Shown here one piece after another: positions 35,036 to 48,039 of a stretch of 64,000 nucleotides of DNA; the stretch's first letter is position 1, and the number at the start of each line of letters is the position of its first letter. A program made the position numbers and the translations under genes. The notes beneath the pieces are model-generated. The model did not search any database, had not been told where the DNA came from, and saw nothing but the letters and a program-made list of their open reading frames with translations. The DNA lies in assembly GCF_032854445.1 (NCBI RefSeq), contig NC_088303.1, positions 9,681,501 through 9,745,500 of the forward strand, in the 5' to 3' direction. The stretch is from Liolophura sinensis. Its lineage: Eukaryota > Mollusca > Polyplacophora > Chitonida > Chitonidae.

Positions 35036-35849
35036 TTAAACCCAATGAATGGCATAGTTACTTATTGCTCACAGCTTTGTTTGAGTGCCTCGGGTACAAC
35101 CATGCTTCCACTCATTAACCCTTACACCTTGCAAAAATATATACGCATTTCGTTTTTCCCCAGGTGTAAATAAATGCAGTGATGACTTAGTCATCAACGA
35201 GAAATTGTGACAAAATTGGTGAGATAGTCTATTAATAACTGGCCCTTGGACAAAAATACACTTAATCTTACCTTGATCTCAGATGAACACCATTGTTTTA
35301 TTACAGACATAACATTAAGCACAGAGAGCAGGTACAAGTAGGTGAGGGCAAAAAAGAGCAACGCCCAGGTACAAGGAGAAAGAAATCAAGGCTATTACAA
35401 CTGCAAAAAAATGTCCAATGTTTTGCCTAAAGTTTATCAGGTACATGTAACATTTCATAAAAATTACATTTATCTATACAAACTGAATACAATCATATCT
35501 GTGAAGATCAATCTTAGCTGTAAAGAATATAACAGGATTGATTGATGTATACTTTGTATCATCATAATTTATCCCATCTAAGTCCACAACCGTTTCATAT
35601 ATACAAAAAGGCTGCACTGCACATTTTAACTTTGGGACAGCAGCTATATTATTCCTGAATAACTGGTACAGGATATGCATGGTGAGGCTTGCTTTATACA
35701 CCCAAACATAATATCAAAGCTCACCAGACACAAGGTTTCATAAAATTATACTGTACAGGGGCCAACTACTATACATTGACTACTTAATTAGTCTAAGCAG
35801 TTTTACTGAAAATACCAACTGCTATGATTTGGAGTTAAAAATGTGACCC
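35036..35849. other. AT-rich sequence, nothing recognised
   Basis: No gene or array could be supported. Confidence 0.5.
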
Positions 35850-35995
35850 AAATATGACTCAACTCGGGATAGAACCCAGCACTCACAATGGCTAGAAAGG
35901 CAGTCTAATTAAATGGCTATGACAGTGTACATGGTAGAGGTGAGTGTGGCATGACAAATCTCCGGACACAACCCAGGTCTTGAACTTAGCAGACT
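35850..35995 (-). repeat. Possible tRNA-derived repeat remnant
   Basis: On the minus strand GGGTTCTATCCCGAG is a good B-box-like word. An A-box-like TAGCCATTTAATTAGA lies upstream, and a second B-box-like GTTCAAGACC lies about 100 bases away. It looks like an old tRNA-derived SINE head. No matching copy was found in the window, and no A-rich tail is evident. Confidence 0.3.
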
Positions 35996-36339
35996 GACAC
36001 TCAATTCAATCAACTGTTATCGTAATCTCATGAATATCCTGGAATATGGCAAAAGATCTACAGAGAGTTCATACATTTTATATTTTACCTATACAGGAAG
36101 GTTAATAAATTATCCATGTGAGGTTATCAGTCACGTTACCAATATTAGCACATTGGCCAGACAAAGACAACGTCATACAAGGAACTGTATTAAGTATACA
36201 TATAACAATACAGCGAGTACTTTTCATGGTGGTTTGATTAACCTTTATAGGTCTAAGAACTAGTATTTGTAATAAAACAACCTTTGCTGAAATAACAAAC
36301 GGCGTGAACAAATTCCCTTAGGATGAGATGAACACAAAA
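35996..36339. other. AT-rich sequence, nothing recognised
   Basis: Frames on both strands overlap here (36030-36263 + and 36102-36311 -) without recognisable products. Confidence 0.45.
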
Positions 36340-36786
36340 GCTTTTCAGCCATTCTGAGGCCAGAAAGTGATCCTCATTTCATTTGTGGGCAGGGGGACTT
36401 TAAACGTGCTCGAAACTGGATAGGGGCAGCTGATAAATGTGTGTTGACTTACAAACGACATTGTCATACTTTCTGCTCGCACTATATTGTCATAATTACA
36501 AGTTGCTAAAATGACAAATGCCTCAAAGGGTTAGAGTATCATGCGGTCTGAAGTGTTCAAGCATGAGCTTAGTGAGAAGACAAATCTGTATGACACGAGT
36601 GCCATCTTTCTGGCCAGGGGGATTCTTCCTCCTCAGGTGCTACTGGCCGACTGGCTGGCACAGGGACGACATCCTGGCACAGGCCAGGGCACCTGTCACT
36701 GCCATTTGTCACCGAACCCCGTCACACATCTCTCACCTCCCACTGTACTACCTGCTAACAGGTTTAATGAAGTAAAGCTAAATTAA
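36340..36786 (+). other. GC-richer island with an 81-codon ATG frame
   Basis: The frame 36541-36786 begins with ATG and shows coding-like codon choice. Its translation starts MRSEVFKHELSEKTNLYDTS, followed by a hydrophobic ILPPQVLLADWLA stretch. A second + frame (36518-36775) overlaps it. CCTCAG followed by GTGCTA and AACAG followed by GTTTAATG could serve as splice donors. I recognise no domain. It may be an exon of an unknown gene or a conserved non-coding island of balanced composition; I favour the latter. Confidence 0.25.
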
Positions 36787-38179
36787 CCCCAGGATGGTGC
36801 CACATAGCCCCTTGATAAATGGTTCTGGTTCCTTGTGCTTCACCATTAAGACACCACATCTCTACAATGTTACCGAGCCTCTGTGGAAAACAAAACTGTT
36901 GCAGTTGTCAATAAGAACACTGGCAACATCTTAAATTCCTCACCTACGGAGATATAAATTTCACGTCCTGACACCACAGCCATGTTTCCCTGTCATCCTT
37001 GCACTGATGTGTTGTTCTTTCCACATTTTATGAAATCATTCCTATCATCGCAAAAAAATTGTCATTTTTCAACGTCCTCATTCCATTTATAATTATTAGG
37101 GCTCGTTTATACATTCATTAGGCAAGAGAAGTGAATCAGGACGCCATTAACAAAATTTCATTCATGTTTATATGTTGTGAGTTCAAATCCTGTATTAGCT
37201 GAATCCATGGCACCACATAAAACCAAGAAATCCAGAGAACCATTTCTCTATAGGGTCACTTTGAAATTCTCTGCAAACACAACATTCAAATAAAGGTTTT
37301 TCACACTTTTACCAAGACTTAATAACACTTACGTTTTGTCAAACAGTAACACAAGACATTCTATCAAAATAAGAACATTTATGGGGATTTCATTTCAGGC
37401 AAAATGTCTTTTGTGTAAATGTCACAAAGTTGGTATTTTAACTTCGCACCTGTGCATATATCACCTACATGGTGCAGGAAAGCATTACATCTCTGATCTT
37501 GTTTCAAACTCATCTGTGTTCACGTCAACATGTCAGAGCTGTAATTCTGAGCAAATACAGCCAAAATATTTTCCATTTTCAAGACCTACTTGTAGTTCAT
37601 TTGGTGTGTTTCCTTCTCAAATGTGCAATAAGGAACATTTAACAGAAAAACAAGTTCGAGTTTCTAAAATTATTTTGACGACTTCAAATTGATGAAAAGT
37701 TTAGACAAGTGTCAACATCTAAATTTCTTTTAATCTTCAAGCACAAATTTAAATTCAGTTTAGAAATGTTCTTGGATGCAAATTTTTGCTACCATGAAAT
37801 TTCATTTTCTGACCTTAAATGTCATATATCATAAGTTTTTAATTCACTAATTCACATGACTTTATGCTTTATTACACCACATTTTGTTGGCATAATCCCT
37901 TCCACACCTCTTGCAAAGTTCTAAGGTTCTACAACCCAAACATTGCAGCTTATTAATTGCTATTCAAAAATAATTACCAAGCATAAATTGCAAGTAAAAT
38001 TTCCCTTTTAAAAGAGAGTTGATAGCTTAGAGTGCACACCAACAATCCTGGCCTTTATTAATTCCCTATACTGAGAGACAAGCGACCTGGAACATATATG
38101 AATGGGCCTTAGTTCTACCAGAGGTTGTACAAAGATATGCCAAGCATTTTACTGCCTTTTTTATTGCAACGGCTCTCCA
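36787..38179. other. AT-rich sequence, one B-box-like word
   Basis: GTGAGTTCAAATCC near 37168-37181 matches the B-box part of the SINE in this window, but nothing around it confirms an element. The 118-codon frame at 37336-37692 is Cys/Ser-rich but not recognisable as a known domain. Confidence 0.4.
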
Positions 38180-38299
38180 GCAGCCTTCCCCCAACCTTTC
38201 TCACTGGGCAGAACCCGACTTTCTCCAACCAAAATTGCTGGCCACCATTCTTGTGTACCAGTATGGCATAAAACACGAATCAAACAAATAAAATTTATT
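38180..38299 (+). mobile_element. SINE 3'-half fragment
   Basis: Aligns with the 3' half of the full SINE at 60713-60978. GGGCAGAACCCGA, TTGCTGGCCACC, ATTCTTGTGTACCAGTATGGC and ATAAAACACGAATCAAA correspond in order to the full copy. A gap replaces the segment before ATTCTTG. The fragment ends in an AAATAAAATTTATT-type tail. The tRNA-like head is missing or unrecognisable, so this is an old truncated copy. Frames crossing it are not genes. Confidence 0.8.
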
Positions 38300-39869
38300 G
38301 TAACTGTTTTTGTGTAATTGTACTGTATATTACACCCAAAACAATCTTCTGACTTGTTTGATGTTAAAATTTTCATGTAAACATGCTTATGCTTGTACAA
38401 CCAAAACCATGAAACGTTTAAGCCACCACGCTTGACTCAGCCAGGTAACAGCAGAAAACCATGTGTTTCTAATCGACATTGACCAACTTGTTTCTCATAG
38501 TAACATATTTTCCATGTACATACAGAAGTTTTACAGCTTTGATCATCATCACAAACCATCTACTCACCTGAGTGTCAGTAATTCAAAGCTGTTTGATCCT
38601 GGATCAGTGACCTGGAGTTTTAATTATTCTGTCAACCCTCACATATCTATGCCTTCAACATACAACAGATCTAATTTATACCAAACTAATCAACAATAGA
38701 TGTTTTTTGTTTCAGAAGATTATTCAAACTTTCAATTAAGATAAAAAATGAATGGCAACATAATGCCTTGCAGATTTTTAATTTGTCTATTGGATATTTA
38801 GGCTCTAATCAACTAAACCCTTTTGGACATCTTAAATTTGCATTAAGTGAAACTCAAATTCTGTCGGGAGAATTTATTGAGCAGAAACTTTCACAATGGT
38901 TGACTTTCTCTTTAAAATCAGCTCACGATAGAAAACTAAATATGCATCAACGATTGAACTGAAACAACCCACGCGTGCATTTTGTTATCCAATCTGACTT
39001 TTTTTCCCCTGGAGGTGACATTCAGTGATTAGACATTGTAGTTTAACAGTTCACATCAGAGCCATAATTGAAGGTGATTAGTTCACCAATGGGCTATTGA
39101 GAGATTACCACTTTTTCTGCTATGTGGAAGCAATAACAGCTTTACGTTGCCTGCAACATGCTACGGTGAATATAAATGAGAGGGCAACATGTTAACATTT
39201 ATGGCTCCATGTTCTCTCTATTTGGATTTGTAGCTCCATGCCCATGTACCACACTCTAAGACACAATGCCTACAAGAACATGCAATTGTTTACAGGAATC
39301 ATTCAGCTATGTTTTTTAACGGTGCAATGGGTCCATTCTGTGTTAATAGTGGTTTAAATTAATGGTTGTAAGCAAACTGACAATGAATTCTTAACTTGAC
39401 ATGCAGTTCTGATTGGACAGGCCACTGTAGCTTGAATGATCATGCAAGGATCTGGAATCCAGCATCACTGGAGGAATCCTCCTGACAGTGTCACTTTCCT
39501 TGTCCACAAAATTATGACATATCTTCATATTTTTAAATCCTTTCTTATCCCCAAATTTTACACACACTCTTATAATATATTTAGCAGGTTATAACTAACA
39601 TATAAAGGTGTGTGTGTTTTCTTTCATGCCAAAGAGACAGGAAGTTTCAGGAGTTGCGAGACCAAGAGTTTGCAAACAGCTGCCATTAGCTCATGCTGGT
39701 CAACAAAATAATATTTGAAACTCTCATAAAACTTCATCAACAGTGAGAAAAAAATGACACATGTCAGCAAATGTCTGCTTTGGCCCAGAAAATATTGTTT
39801 CTGACATTGTTGACCTTGGGGTTACTTGCAGTTCATCCCTACCCCCTGATGCTTCTTCTGCTCTGTCTA
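38300..39869. other. AT-rich sequence, nothing recognised
   Basis: No array or gene is visible. Frames at 38463-38699 and 38768-38962 show no domain. Confidence 0.5.
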
Positions 39870-39962
39870 CCCCCCCCCCCCCCCCCCACCACCCTCCTCA
39901 AACTCCCTAATTCCCATCACTCCCCACCCCCGCTCTTCCAACCCAACACCACACATGCACAC
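39870..39962. repeat. Poly-C run and C-rich low-complexity tract
   Basis: A run of 18 C at 39870-39887 is followed by CCA and CA-rich sequence ending in a short (CA)n run near 39958-39969. The 115-codon frame at 39771-40118 is largely this tract read as Pro and His, and is not a gene. Confidence 0.85.
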
Positions 39963-39969
39963 ACACACA

Positions 39970-42479
39970 AACATTCTCCGCCAATAAGCATTACGTCTAC
40001 TAAGTCAAAACCCAATGCTTCACAGCAGGTGCAAGACATAGACACAACCCTAGGAACAACCTGCATTTTTAAAACAGAATTTGGGGAGCATTTTCTTACC
40101 ACATGCCCACAGAGATAAGCCCAAACAACAACATCGAATGACCCAAGCTATTACAAAGCCATCTGAAGTCAGTAATTAATGACAGATAAACTATAACATG
40201 GGCTATTCTCATCTAGAGTAGACATGAGGGTGTTTCTTTTGAAAGCCTCAAACTCCCTCATGCTGATTTTTATCAACATATCAAGTAATTCATGGAAAAC
40301 TAAAATCGGCACTCAGATTCCTCCGTAAGCCCTAAGGAGACAGTTCAGGGGCATCATGGGAGATTGGAGTTTCTGATAACAGAGGCTTCTGCTCCACAGT
40401 TACACTAAAACACGATTAAGTTGGACACCTAAGAAATGGCTTGGAGGTTTCAAGTATCACGCTGGGAATACACATAACGGACTCCGTTTCCCGCAGGCTT
40501 GTTTGAGATTTAACATTCTTTCGCTGATTTTTACAGTCATAATACTCATGACACTGAATCCATGTACAGCCCTATTTTATTGATTTATTGATTAGATGAT
40601 TGATATATGCACAAAATCTTCCCTGTGTGGATTCCTGGACACTTGACTCATGTCCATAAAGTGATGACTGAACCTAGAGATCATCAGTGGTTGATTCTTT
40701 GACAGAGGTCTTGGTCTATCTGGTCTATGTACTGTGTGGCTGTCATTTCTTCCTGCACTTCTTGACATTTGCAGATTTGGACATACCAAAACTGAGTGTT
40801 TTTTTTTTTCTGTCTGGAGGGTAGAGAACCCTGACTCGCTGAGTGGCCTACAACACTGATGCTTGTGTCCGCTGACCCTTGTCCAATAAGGTCACAGGTC
40901 CTGGAACTTGCTCAACTGCGACTTACATCAGCACATTTGTCAGGTTCGTAGTTTTCCCTTCAAGCTGCAGCACTTCTGACCCATAAACCTACAGGACTGA
41001 CATCTACCATCCAAAAAACATTTCCAGTAAACAAAGGTTGAACCAAAACATGAAATCTTCAGAAGTATAATTTTTATTTTATGAACTTTTAAGCCATTCG
41101 ACTAAAACCACAGAATACTGCGTAGAAAAGTAGAATTTCTTGTGAGCACATCAAGTACAATGATATAGGGTCTTAGTGATTTACAATTAGCTCGCTATAG
41201 GCATTCTGATGGTAGATGGCTATTAACAGTTCACCAGTTTTCATCAGCTGGGCAGTCTGTGTATACAGTGAGAACCCGACCTACAGGCAGTCAACTATCA
41301 TTCAAGAGACTGGCAGACCACTGACAAGCCACTAGCAAACCACTAGAAAACCAGAGGCACAAAAATGACCGTTGAAAAATGTTATCCAGTGTAGTTCTGT
41401 AAGAATGTACTAAATTAAGGAGGATTTCTTACACAAGAAAGAGCTACAGCACAAACGAATTTCCTTACAATCCAACAAAATATCAGCTGTTGTGTTAATG
41501 TCGTCAAATAAATGCAAATATTTATCAGTCAAAAAAAAAAAAAAACGTTATTTTTTCTATTATTTTTCTATTTATTAGACACAGGACCTACTACTCCTCT
41601 AAATATATCTTTATTTTGGCATTATATTTTTGTATATTACATGTGTTTCATATATTTTCAAATCTGTATTCTTCTATCATGTTCATTATTGCTAATACTA
41701 TCTTTTTTATCAGTATTATTACCCAGTACCTCTGGGAAGAAGTTTCTATTCGTAATATTTAAACCCTCAGAAAATAAAGTAATATACGTAAATTTAAAAA
41801 CACAGCCGTTTACATACATCTCCCTTACTTAATGACTCACTCTAACTTACAGACATTTACAATATTTCTTTATGAAGCTGTCCCATGGCAATAAGGGCTA
41901 CCACACTAGGAAACAAGTTTACTGGGGGTAATTCCATTGATGAAGAGGATTATTTCCATTGCTGACTGGGTTCAAGACTTGGGGTATACATGTACACACC
42001 TTAGTTCAGTAATGGCTTCTATAGCCTCATTGGCTGGGGAGTAATGGCATTATATGCCTCACACCTTCCCCTGTGCACTTGCTATTCCCACCCTCCACAA
42101 AAATAGCATACATAATAATCATGTCACACAAGCGAACACACAAGAGGCATAGCTGACATAAGGGAGACCAGTCACGCTACTGGGTATACATCATCATCTC
42201 AACTGACAACTTCAAGTCAGTTAAAATTTTAAACTTGAATCTGCTCATATTCTACAGATGTGAGACACAAAATTAAAAATCAACAAATTAAAATATTATT
42301 ATTATTATGACATGAAGATCATATATCTCCTCATATTTTTTCAATGAGGATAAGTTTTAGAAAATTTAAGATGACAAAGAAGAAATTAACATACTGCAAT
42401 CTGTAACATGTTCTTAAAGGTGCTCTTAGTTCATTTAATCAAGGCATGTGAAGACAAAGCAAATGTGTCTACTTAAAAA
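39970..42479. other. Mostly AT-rich sequence, nothing firm
   Basis: A GC-richer patch lies at 40220-40500. A run of 14 A is at 41531-41544. Imperfect CCACTAG/GACCACTG words recur at 41318-41355. No gene could be supported. Confidence 0.45.
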
Positions 42480-42780
42480 ACAACAAACTTCACTTTTCAA
42501 TTTGTTACATAACCTGGGACAACTGGGCAGTGACAAGAGGCACTGGGGAACGGGGTAAAGGGGCATGCTGTTTATCTTCACAGGTGATGATGCTGGTGAA
42601 CTTGTGCGGGCCGACCCAGTTTATTTAGATGGAGATTACATTGTACCCTGCCCTGAGCCTTCAGAGCCCTGTGCCGGGGCGGGAGCATCCTCCTCTTATT
42701 ATTGACTCATTGATTAGGATGACATGTGTCCAGGAAGGCCTCATTTCGTTGGACCAACTGTGTTATTTGACAATTTCTAC
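42480..42780. other. GC-richer unique island
   Basis: Sharp compositional island that includes the exon candidate at 42584-42705. No repeats. Confidence 0.45.
42584..42705 (+). CDS. Candidate short terminal exon, product unknown
   Basis: TGTTTATCTTCACAG ending at 42583 resembles a 3' splice site. With two leading bases, the next frame runs 39 codons to TGA at 42703-42705. The translation is acidic and well-formed (DDAGELVRADPVYLDGDYIV), then Pro/Glu/Ala-rich, ending SSSYY. Codon choice is coding-like. The frame is also open upstream to an ATG at 42565, giving 46 codons, a length easily reached by chance. I recognise no family and see no partner exon. It could be a terminal exon of an unknown gene or simply part of a non-coding island. 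Confidence 0.2.
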
Positions 42781-45169
42781 CTAGGGCATGGCCACTACTG
42801 GAAGAAGGAAAAAAAACCACCTTGCTCTTTAGGTGAAAAAAAAATGCAAAGCTAATTGGGATTTTAAGGAATCCTCTTTTGTTTGCCGATGACATCAACG
42901 TTACGATATGTGTACCTTAGCGATGCTTTTGTTTGACTTTTAACTCTCGGCCATAGTCACACAGCAAAAATCGAAAATTTCAAGTTCTTTTTGAGTTATC
43001 GGGAATCCCTTAGGCGGAAATTAAATAAAACACAACCGTGCAAAGCTAACAGACATTTTAATCCCTTTTTGTGCAAAATTATGTTTATGAAGTAGGAAGT
43101 GTTTCGTCCTTTGTTTTTTGGAATTTTTTTTCTGTCATTTAGCTGGCAGAACATCCGCATCAGGCAGACTAAAGTACAACAGAAATCTATGACTCCACTA
43201 GCCTGGTCCCCTGGCTGTGCTCCTGGCTATACTAGACTCCTGTTAAGACACAAGAATGCTGAGAAGTCTTCTCTCAGATGTGACACCATTACTTCATATG
43301 ACTTCATCGATCAAAGGCCCTTCTAACAATAGTCACGAAATTCCTCTCCGTTTAAAAACTCTGACAAAATGAGATTTCAATGTATCTATTGTCATTTTTA
43401 TTTCGCATCAATTTTTCCAGCACGATTGATAAATTATGTTTGCTTATCAGTCCGCAGAAACACAAAAGAGTCTATCTGTCCAATACTGCCAATGCTGCAG
43501 ATAAAATATTTCTGAAAAGTCAAATGACAAACTGTCAATCTAGACTAATTATAAATATATAAACTCTAAAACTGATATGCTGATATACTTTATATATATA
43601 TGTAACAAAAGAGGAAAATCTGTTGTAAAAATCAATCCCCAAAAAATTCTGAGCATCAATGCGAAGATAAAAAAAATCCTTCAGCTTCCAAGTTTTCATG
43701 GACAGAAAATAAAAAAGAGAAATTAATATAAAAAAAATAACCGAGAACAGATCGTTGGATTGTAGACGGCAGAGGAATGACAAAGGCAGATTTATTTTCC
43801 GGTTATCTTGTGTTACATATATTGTAGTCATGTGGTTTTCTATTTTACCTAACACATACAGATGCCTTTCAGTTCAAATTTTACAGCCTGCATCGAAACA
43901 TATGGCTGAAAGTCAACCTTGATATCAAATGTTCATGGTAAGAAGAGAGTATCTACGTGCAAATATGTCTCCTGCTGATTGCTCATGCAGAAATCTGTAC
44001 ACTGAATGCCTGTCTGAAATAATCTATTCTCCAGAAGGCTATAGTATGCAGACACAGCCATAATTACACCTATTTTTAACAGTGTATTTCAAAATAAGAC
44101 CTTGAATTTCATACATTATTCATCTTCTGGTGATAAAGTTTTATGAAAGGTACATGTTATGAGCGAGGGCTAGTATGAGTTCATCGAATATATTACTTCT
44201 TTAAAAATCAAACAAATTATGCACTTGTTCTGATACTTCGCTTCTTTTGATGACACTTATAATCGTCTTGATCATTGCCTAAAAAAAAAACACAGAAGAA
44301 AAAAATACAGCTTTTAATAATTGAGTGGCAATTTACAGTAAGCTTATACATGCTCTACTTCTGACAAAGCCATGAGTTGTTTTCTAATGCAGGTCAAGAT
44401 AAATTGACCACATGGTTTCTAATGTTCGACAAGCAGTGCAAATATACTCAAGATTTTTTTTAAAAAGTGGTATGTATTATGATCATTGCTGAATTGATAT
44501 GATCTTCCATAAATATTTTACTCTCTCTGGTAAGTCAAGTGACAATATTTCATGTAGATTATCAAAATAATATAATTTGTCACATTTCAATTATCTTTAA
44601 ATTTTTTCTTTTCACATTTATTGTTTTGTAATTTGAATTTTTGATCGGCTATAACAGCTTACCAATAGCTTACCAATGGCTTACCAACAGCTTACCAATG
44701 GCTAACAGCTGACTTGTGGCAAGCTAAAAACAAACCTGTTGCAGTCAAACAGCTCACTATTGGCAGGTTAAATACTAAATAATAACCTGGTTTGTACTGT
44801 GTTGGCAAGTAGTTTTGGGTTAGTTGTAGATAGAACGAACCTTTTCCTCCTGCTTACAATCATGCATACATATTACCTCCATCAATAATGACTTGCAGAG
44901 AATGGACCCATCTCAAACAGCTCATACACATGTGCAAGTATGTATCTCATCGAGCCGGAGTATGATAAAGGTACAATACAATATACTTCTCAAGTTAGTG
45001 AGATACTTTTTTTTAAAATTCACACTAAGTAGTATACTTTTCATCAAAATAATATAACACACCCATCATGTTCCTTCCCCTGCTTACTTCAGGTTTATGG
45101 ATGCTTTTTTCACCTACTTAGTTCTAATTGATCATAGACATAGTTTGTTCACATCTGGGTGTTTTTAAG
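42781..45169. other. AT-rich sequence with one small repeat
   Basis: Apart from the 11-bp repeat at 44657-44711, nothing is recognised. The 106-codon minus frame at 43535-43855 is Phe/Lys/Ile-rich, as expected from AT-rich DNA. Confidence 0.5.
44657..44711. repeat. 11-bp tandem repeat, 4-5 copies
   Basis: GCTTACCAATA-like units start at 44657, 44668, 44679 and 44690, with a decayed fifth at 44701. Confidence 0.85.
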
Positions 45170-45500
45170 CGCCACGTGTGGCTCGATCCATGCACAGCAA
45201 TGTGTCGTTTACAGTGACTTAAGAATCAGCAGGATGCCATGGTGAAATCACTGTAGCGTGGTGTGTTGTCAGGGATGATCTGTCATCGTGGTGGCAATAT
45301 GTAGTCTGGTCACGCTCTCTCAGCTCCCCACCTATCCGCCAGTGGATGATCGCGCGCGAATCGCTTCCTGCCAGGGGCGCACGATGAAAGGGAAGGATTG
45401 TGAAATGAGGGATGAAGGAGTATTAATAAAGACCTGTAAATGACACTGATGAGGCCGTGAATCCAGCTGTCTCCTCTCCGCCCTGTTAGGCAGCCACTAA
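45170..45500. other. GC-richer island with CpG palindrome
   Basis: Unique island containing TCGCGCGCGA at 45350-45359, the densest CpG run in the window. No frame of note. Candidate regulatory island. Confidence 0.4.
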
Positions 45501-47647
45501 AAATTCATCAATCACTCATTTCTCATGTCTGCTTTTCAAAAACTACACCTTTAAAGTTTACAACAGTTTTCAATCAAATTTAAGTTAAAATCATAAAGTT
45601 TAAAATTAATATTCATTTAACAGGTATGTGCTTCCCTATAAAAGAAAAGCAGAATTTTGCAGGCTATTTTTTTATTAATTATACATATACAGATATCTAA
45701 TAATTAATCTGCCATGGTTTCTTCTGGACCTTACCTGTTTCTTCCAGCTATTTCTTAACCCTTGTATTCAATTGTTTCTTATAAAACTGCATCTGAGAGT
45801 TTTTCTCTTGTACAATTAGAGGCAGGTTTATGTGTGGAGGAAACTGGGGAGTTCACAGCAAATGGCTGCCCTTTGACAAGAACCTGGAAAACTCCTGACT
45901 TCAAACTTCATGTACAGCCAAACCATAGCAAAAGCTGAATTTGAACATACAAAGTATGACCCGCTGGGAGAATGTCCAAGGCAGCCTGAATAAAGAAATA
46001 CAGCAACCAAAACATTCAGGAACAAAATATTTGTAAAGTTGATACTCTAGAGTAAGGACAAGTTTGTCATTGCCACTCACAATGCATGGGTACAAAATTC
46101 ATCCTATAGAGACAGTCACATGTCATGAACTGACCAATCACATTAGCAATGGTCAAGACGATCTTTCAAGAATGAATAACGAAGCGAGAAAACCCCTCTA
46201 ATTCATTCATCTTTAGCTAGACAAGCAGAAATGACTGTGATGAATTGAATACAATGACAGACCCTCAAACAAAACATTCCCTTCACATGCTATCACCCAT
46301 CAGATGATTTAAATTCCACAGCCTTTTTTTTCTTGTATTCTTACTTAATGAAGTTATAATGTTAATGCTGGCTACACTATATCAGCGATGAATATGAACT
46401 CATTTTCCTCTGTGACACTTCAAACTTTATTTTATTAACACGTCAAGTTATGAAGCCTTCGACCAAACGTGCACAAAACTGAAATTTGGATAACCTCTGG
46501 CAGTTCATTCAACAACTTTGCCGTTGTTTTTTGCTCAGTCTTCCAAAATGCAGATCTGTAATTTTTTCACTGCTTAAAGAAATATTTTCCCTGGAATGAA
46601 AATAATGTAGGTCTGCATGGGAGGTATTAAAACACTAAATAATTCATACTGCAACAGGGATCTGATCAAAAACCTGCACCTAGCGAACAACCGCTTGGCA
46701 TCGATCGCTGCCCCCCACACAATGTTACATTTCCCTTAAGTTTTCATGCCTGTTGAACTTTTGGAATGCGAATATAACAGATCATGAAGACTGTTTGCTC
46801 TAAACTGCAAATTTTAATCCATCCCATTTGGTGTATTGCCTTAACTCAGTTAGAGCCTCACTGGACATACCTTTGGCAAGTAACTGAGAGGCTTTCCTAA
46901 GTGTGATGTATACCGCTCATTTCATAACGGTGTATGCGTCAAAATGTTAATCAGTCATAAGTTCACTTGTAATCAATACATAACCACCTGTGCTCCTTGG
47001 TTCTAGTGGATTCAAATTACGCCTTGGATATGCCAACAAGAGAGATACTAACATCTCAAACTGCTACAATCAAATCATCCAGGCTCATGGTTTCAAGGTT
47101 ATTTCAATGAGAATTAAATTATAAATTCCTTTCAAAACAGTCTACTCTGATGCTCCAAACAAACCTATATTTTTGTATATTAATTTACTTTTTTTATATA
47201 CATTTTCTCAGTACTATATGTGGGATTCAATAAAAAACAAGACCCATTCTTCGCAACTTGGCCAAACTGGGTTTTTTTTGCTGGTTTTAACTCTTATTTC
47301 AGGGAACACAGAAATTTTTGCAGAAATAGAACAAATTACCTGATCAACTGAAATCTACGAATTCAATCTCGCTCTTAAAACCCCAGATAATATAACACTT
47401 TAACAGTTAAACAACTGGATTACACATGGATGGTCACAACAATTTTATCTTAAGCTCAGCTGGTTGTTACATGTCATCCATGAATGTCACCATTTCTTGC
47501 ATCTTCAAATAACTAATATATTCTGCCTTGGGAATGAACTCACAGAGAACACCAAATACATTTTGATCTCATTTATTCTATTTCTGTCTGCAATTTTATC
47601 GAAACTACTGCAAGTTCTTTTATATAATTTATGGGCAAATACGCAAA
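45501..47647. other. AT-rich sequence, nothing firm
   Basis: A modest GC-richer patch lies at 46640-46740. No gene or array is supported. Confidence 0.5.
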
Positions 47648-47690
47648 ATACAAAAAAACAAAACAAAAAAAAAACAAACAAATACACAAG
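47648..47690. repeat. A-rich low-complexity tract
   Basis: A runs interrupted by single C (AAAAAAACAAAACAAAAA type). Confidence 0.85.
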
Positions 47691-47794
47691 GATTCAGTTA
47701 TTGTGCATAATAGAAAATCAGATTCAGAATCCTTCACATTTGAAAGACATTAAACACACTAGTAATAAAGCATAAATTACACACTGATCATTAA

Positions 47795-47920
47795 CTTTTA
47801 TAAATTATCACAAATTTGAAAATTAAATGTTACAAATTATCACACACTTTATAATTAAATGTTACAAATTATCACAAACTTTATAAATAAATGTTAGAAA
47901 TTATCATAAACTTCAAATAC
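47795..47920. repeat. 31-33 bp tandem repeat, four copies
   Basis: AAATTATCACA-like sequence starts at about 47802, 47834, 47867 and 47898. It is followed each time by an (A/C)ACTTTATAA(A/T)TAAATGTTA-like part. Very AT-rich and non-coding. Confidence 0.85.
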
Positions 47921-48039
47921 CCTTAACACTCAATTCTTCATTTTTTCTATGCCTGCACAGGGCAAAATGATTTTGAAAATCTTCCAGTATATTTTGGTCT
48001 GTGAGCTGAGATGATTAAAATCAAATCAAATTCATCTGT

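Noticed and set aside
39771-40118. 115-codon Pro/His-rich frame
   Set aside because: Produced by poly-C and CA-rich low complexity.
41531-41832. 106-codon hydrophobic frame
   Set aside because: Starts at a poly-A tract and has the Phe/Leu/Ile composition expected of translated AT-rich DNA. No family is recognised.
47505-47687. 60-codon Phe/Val-rich minus frame resembling a membrane peptide
   Set aside because: Its N-terminal half is translated from an A-rich low-complexity tract.
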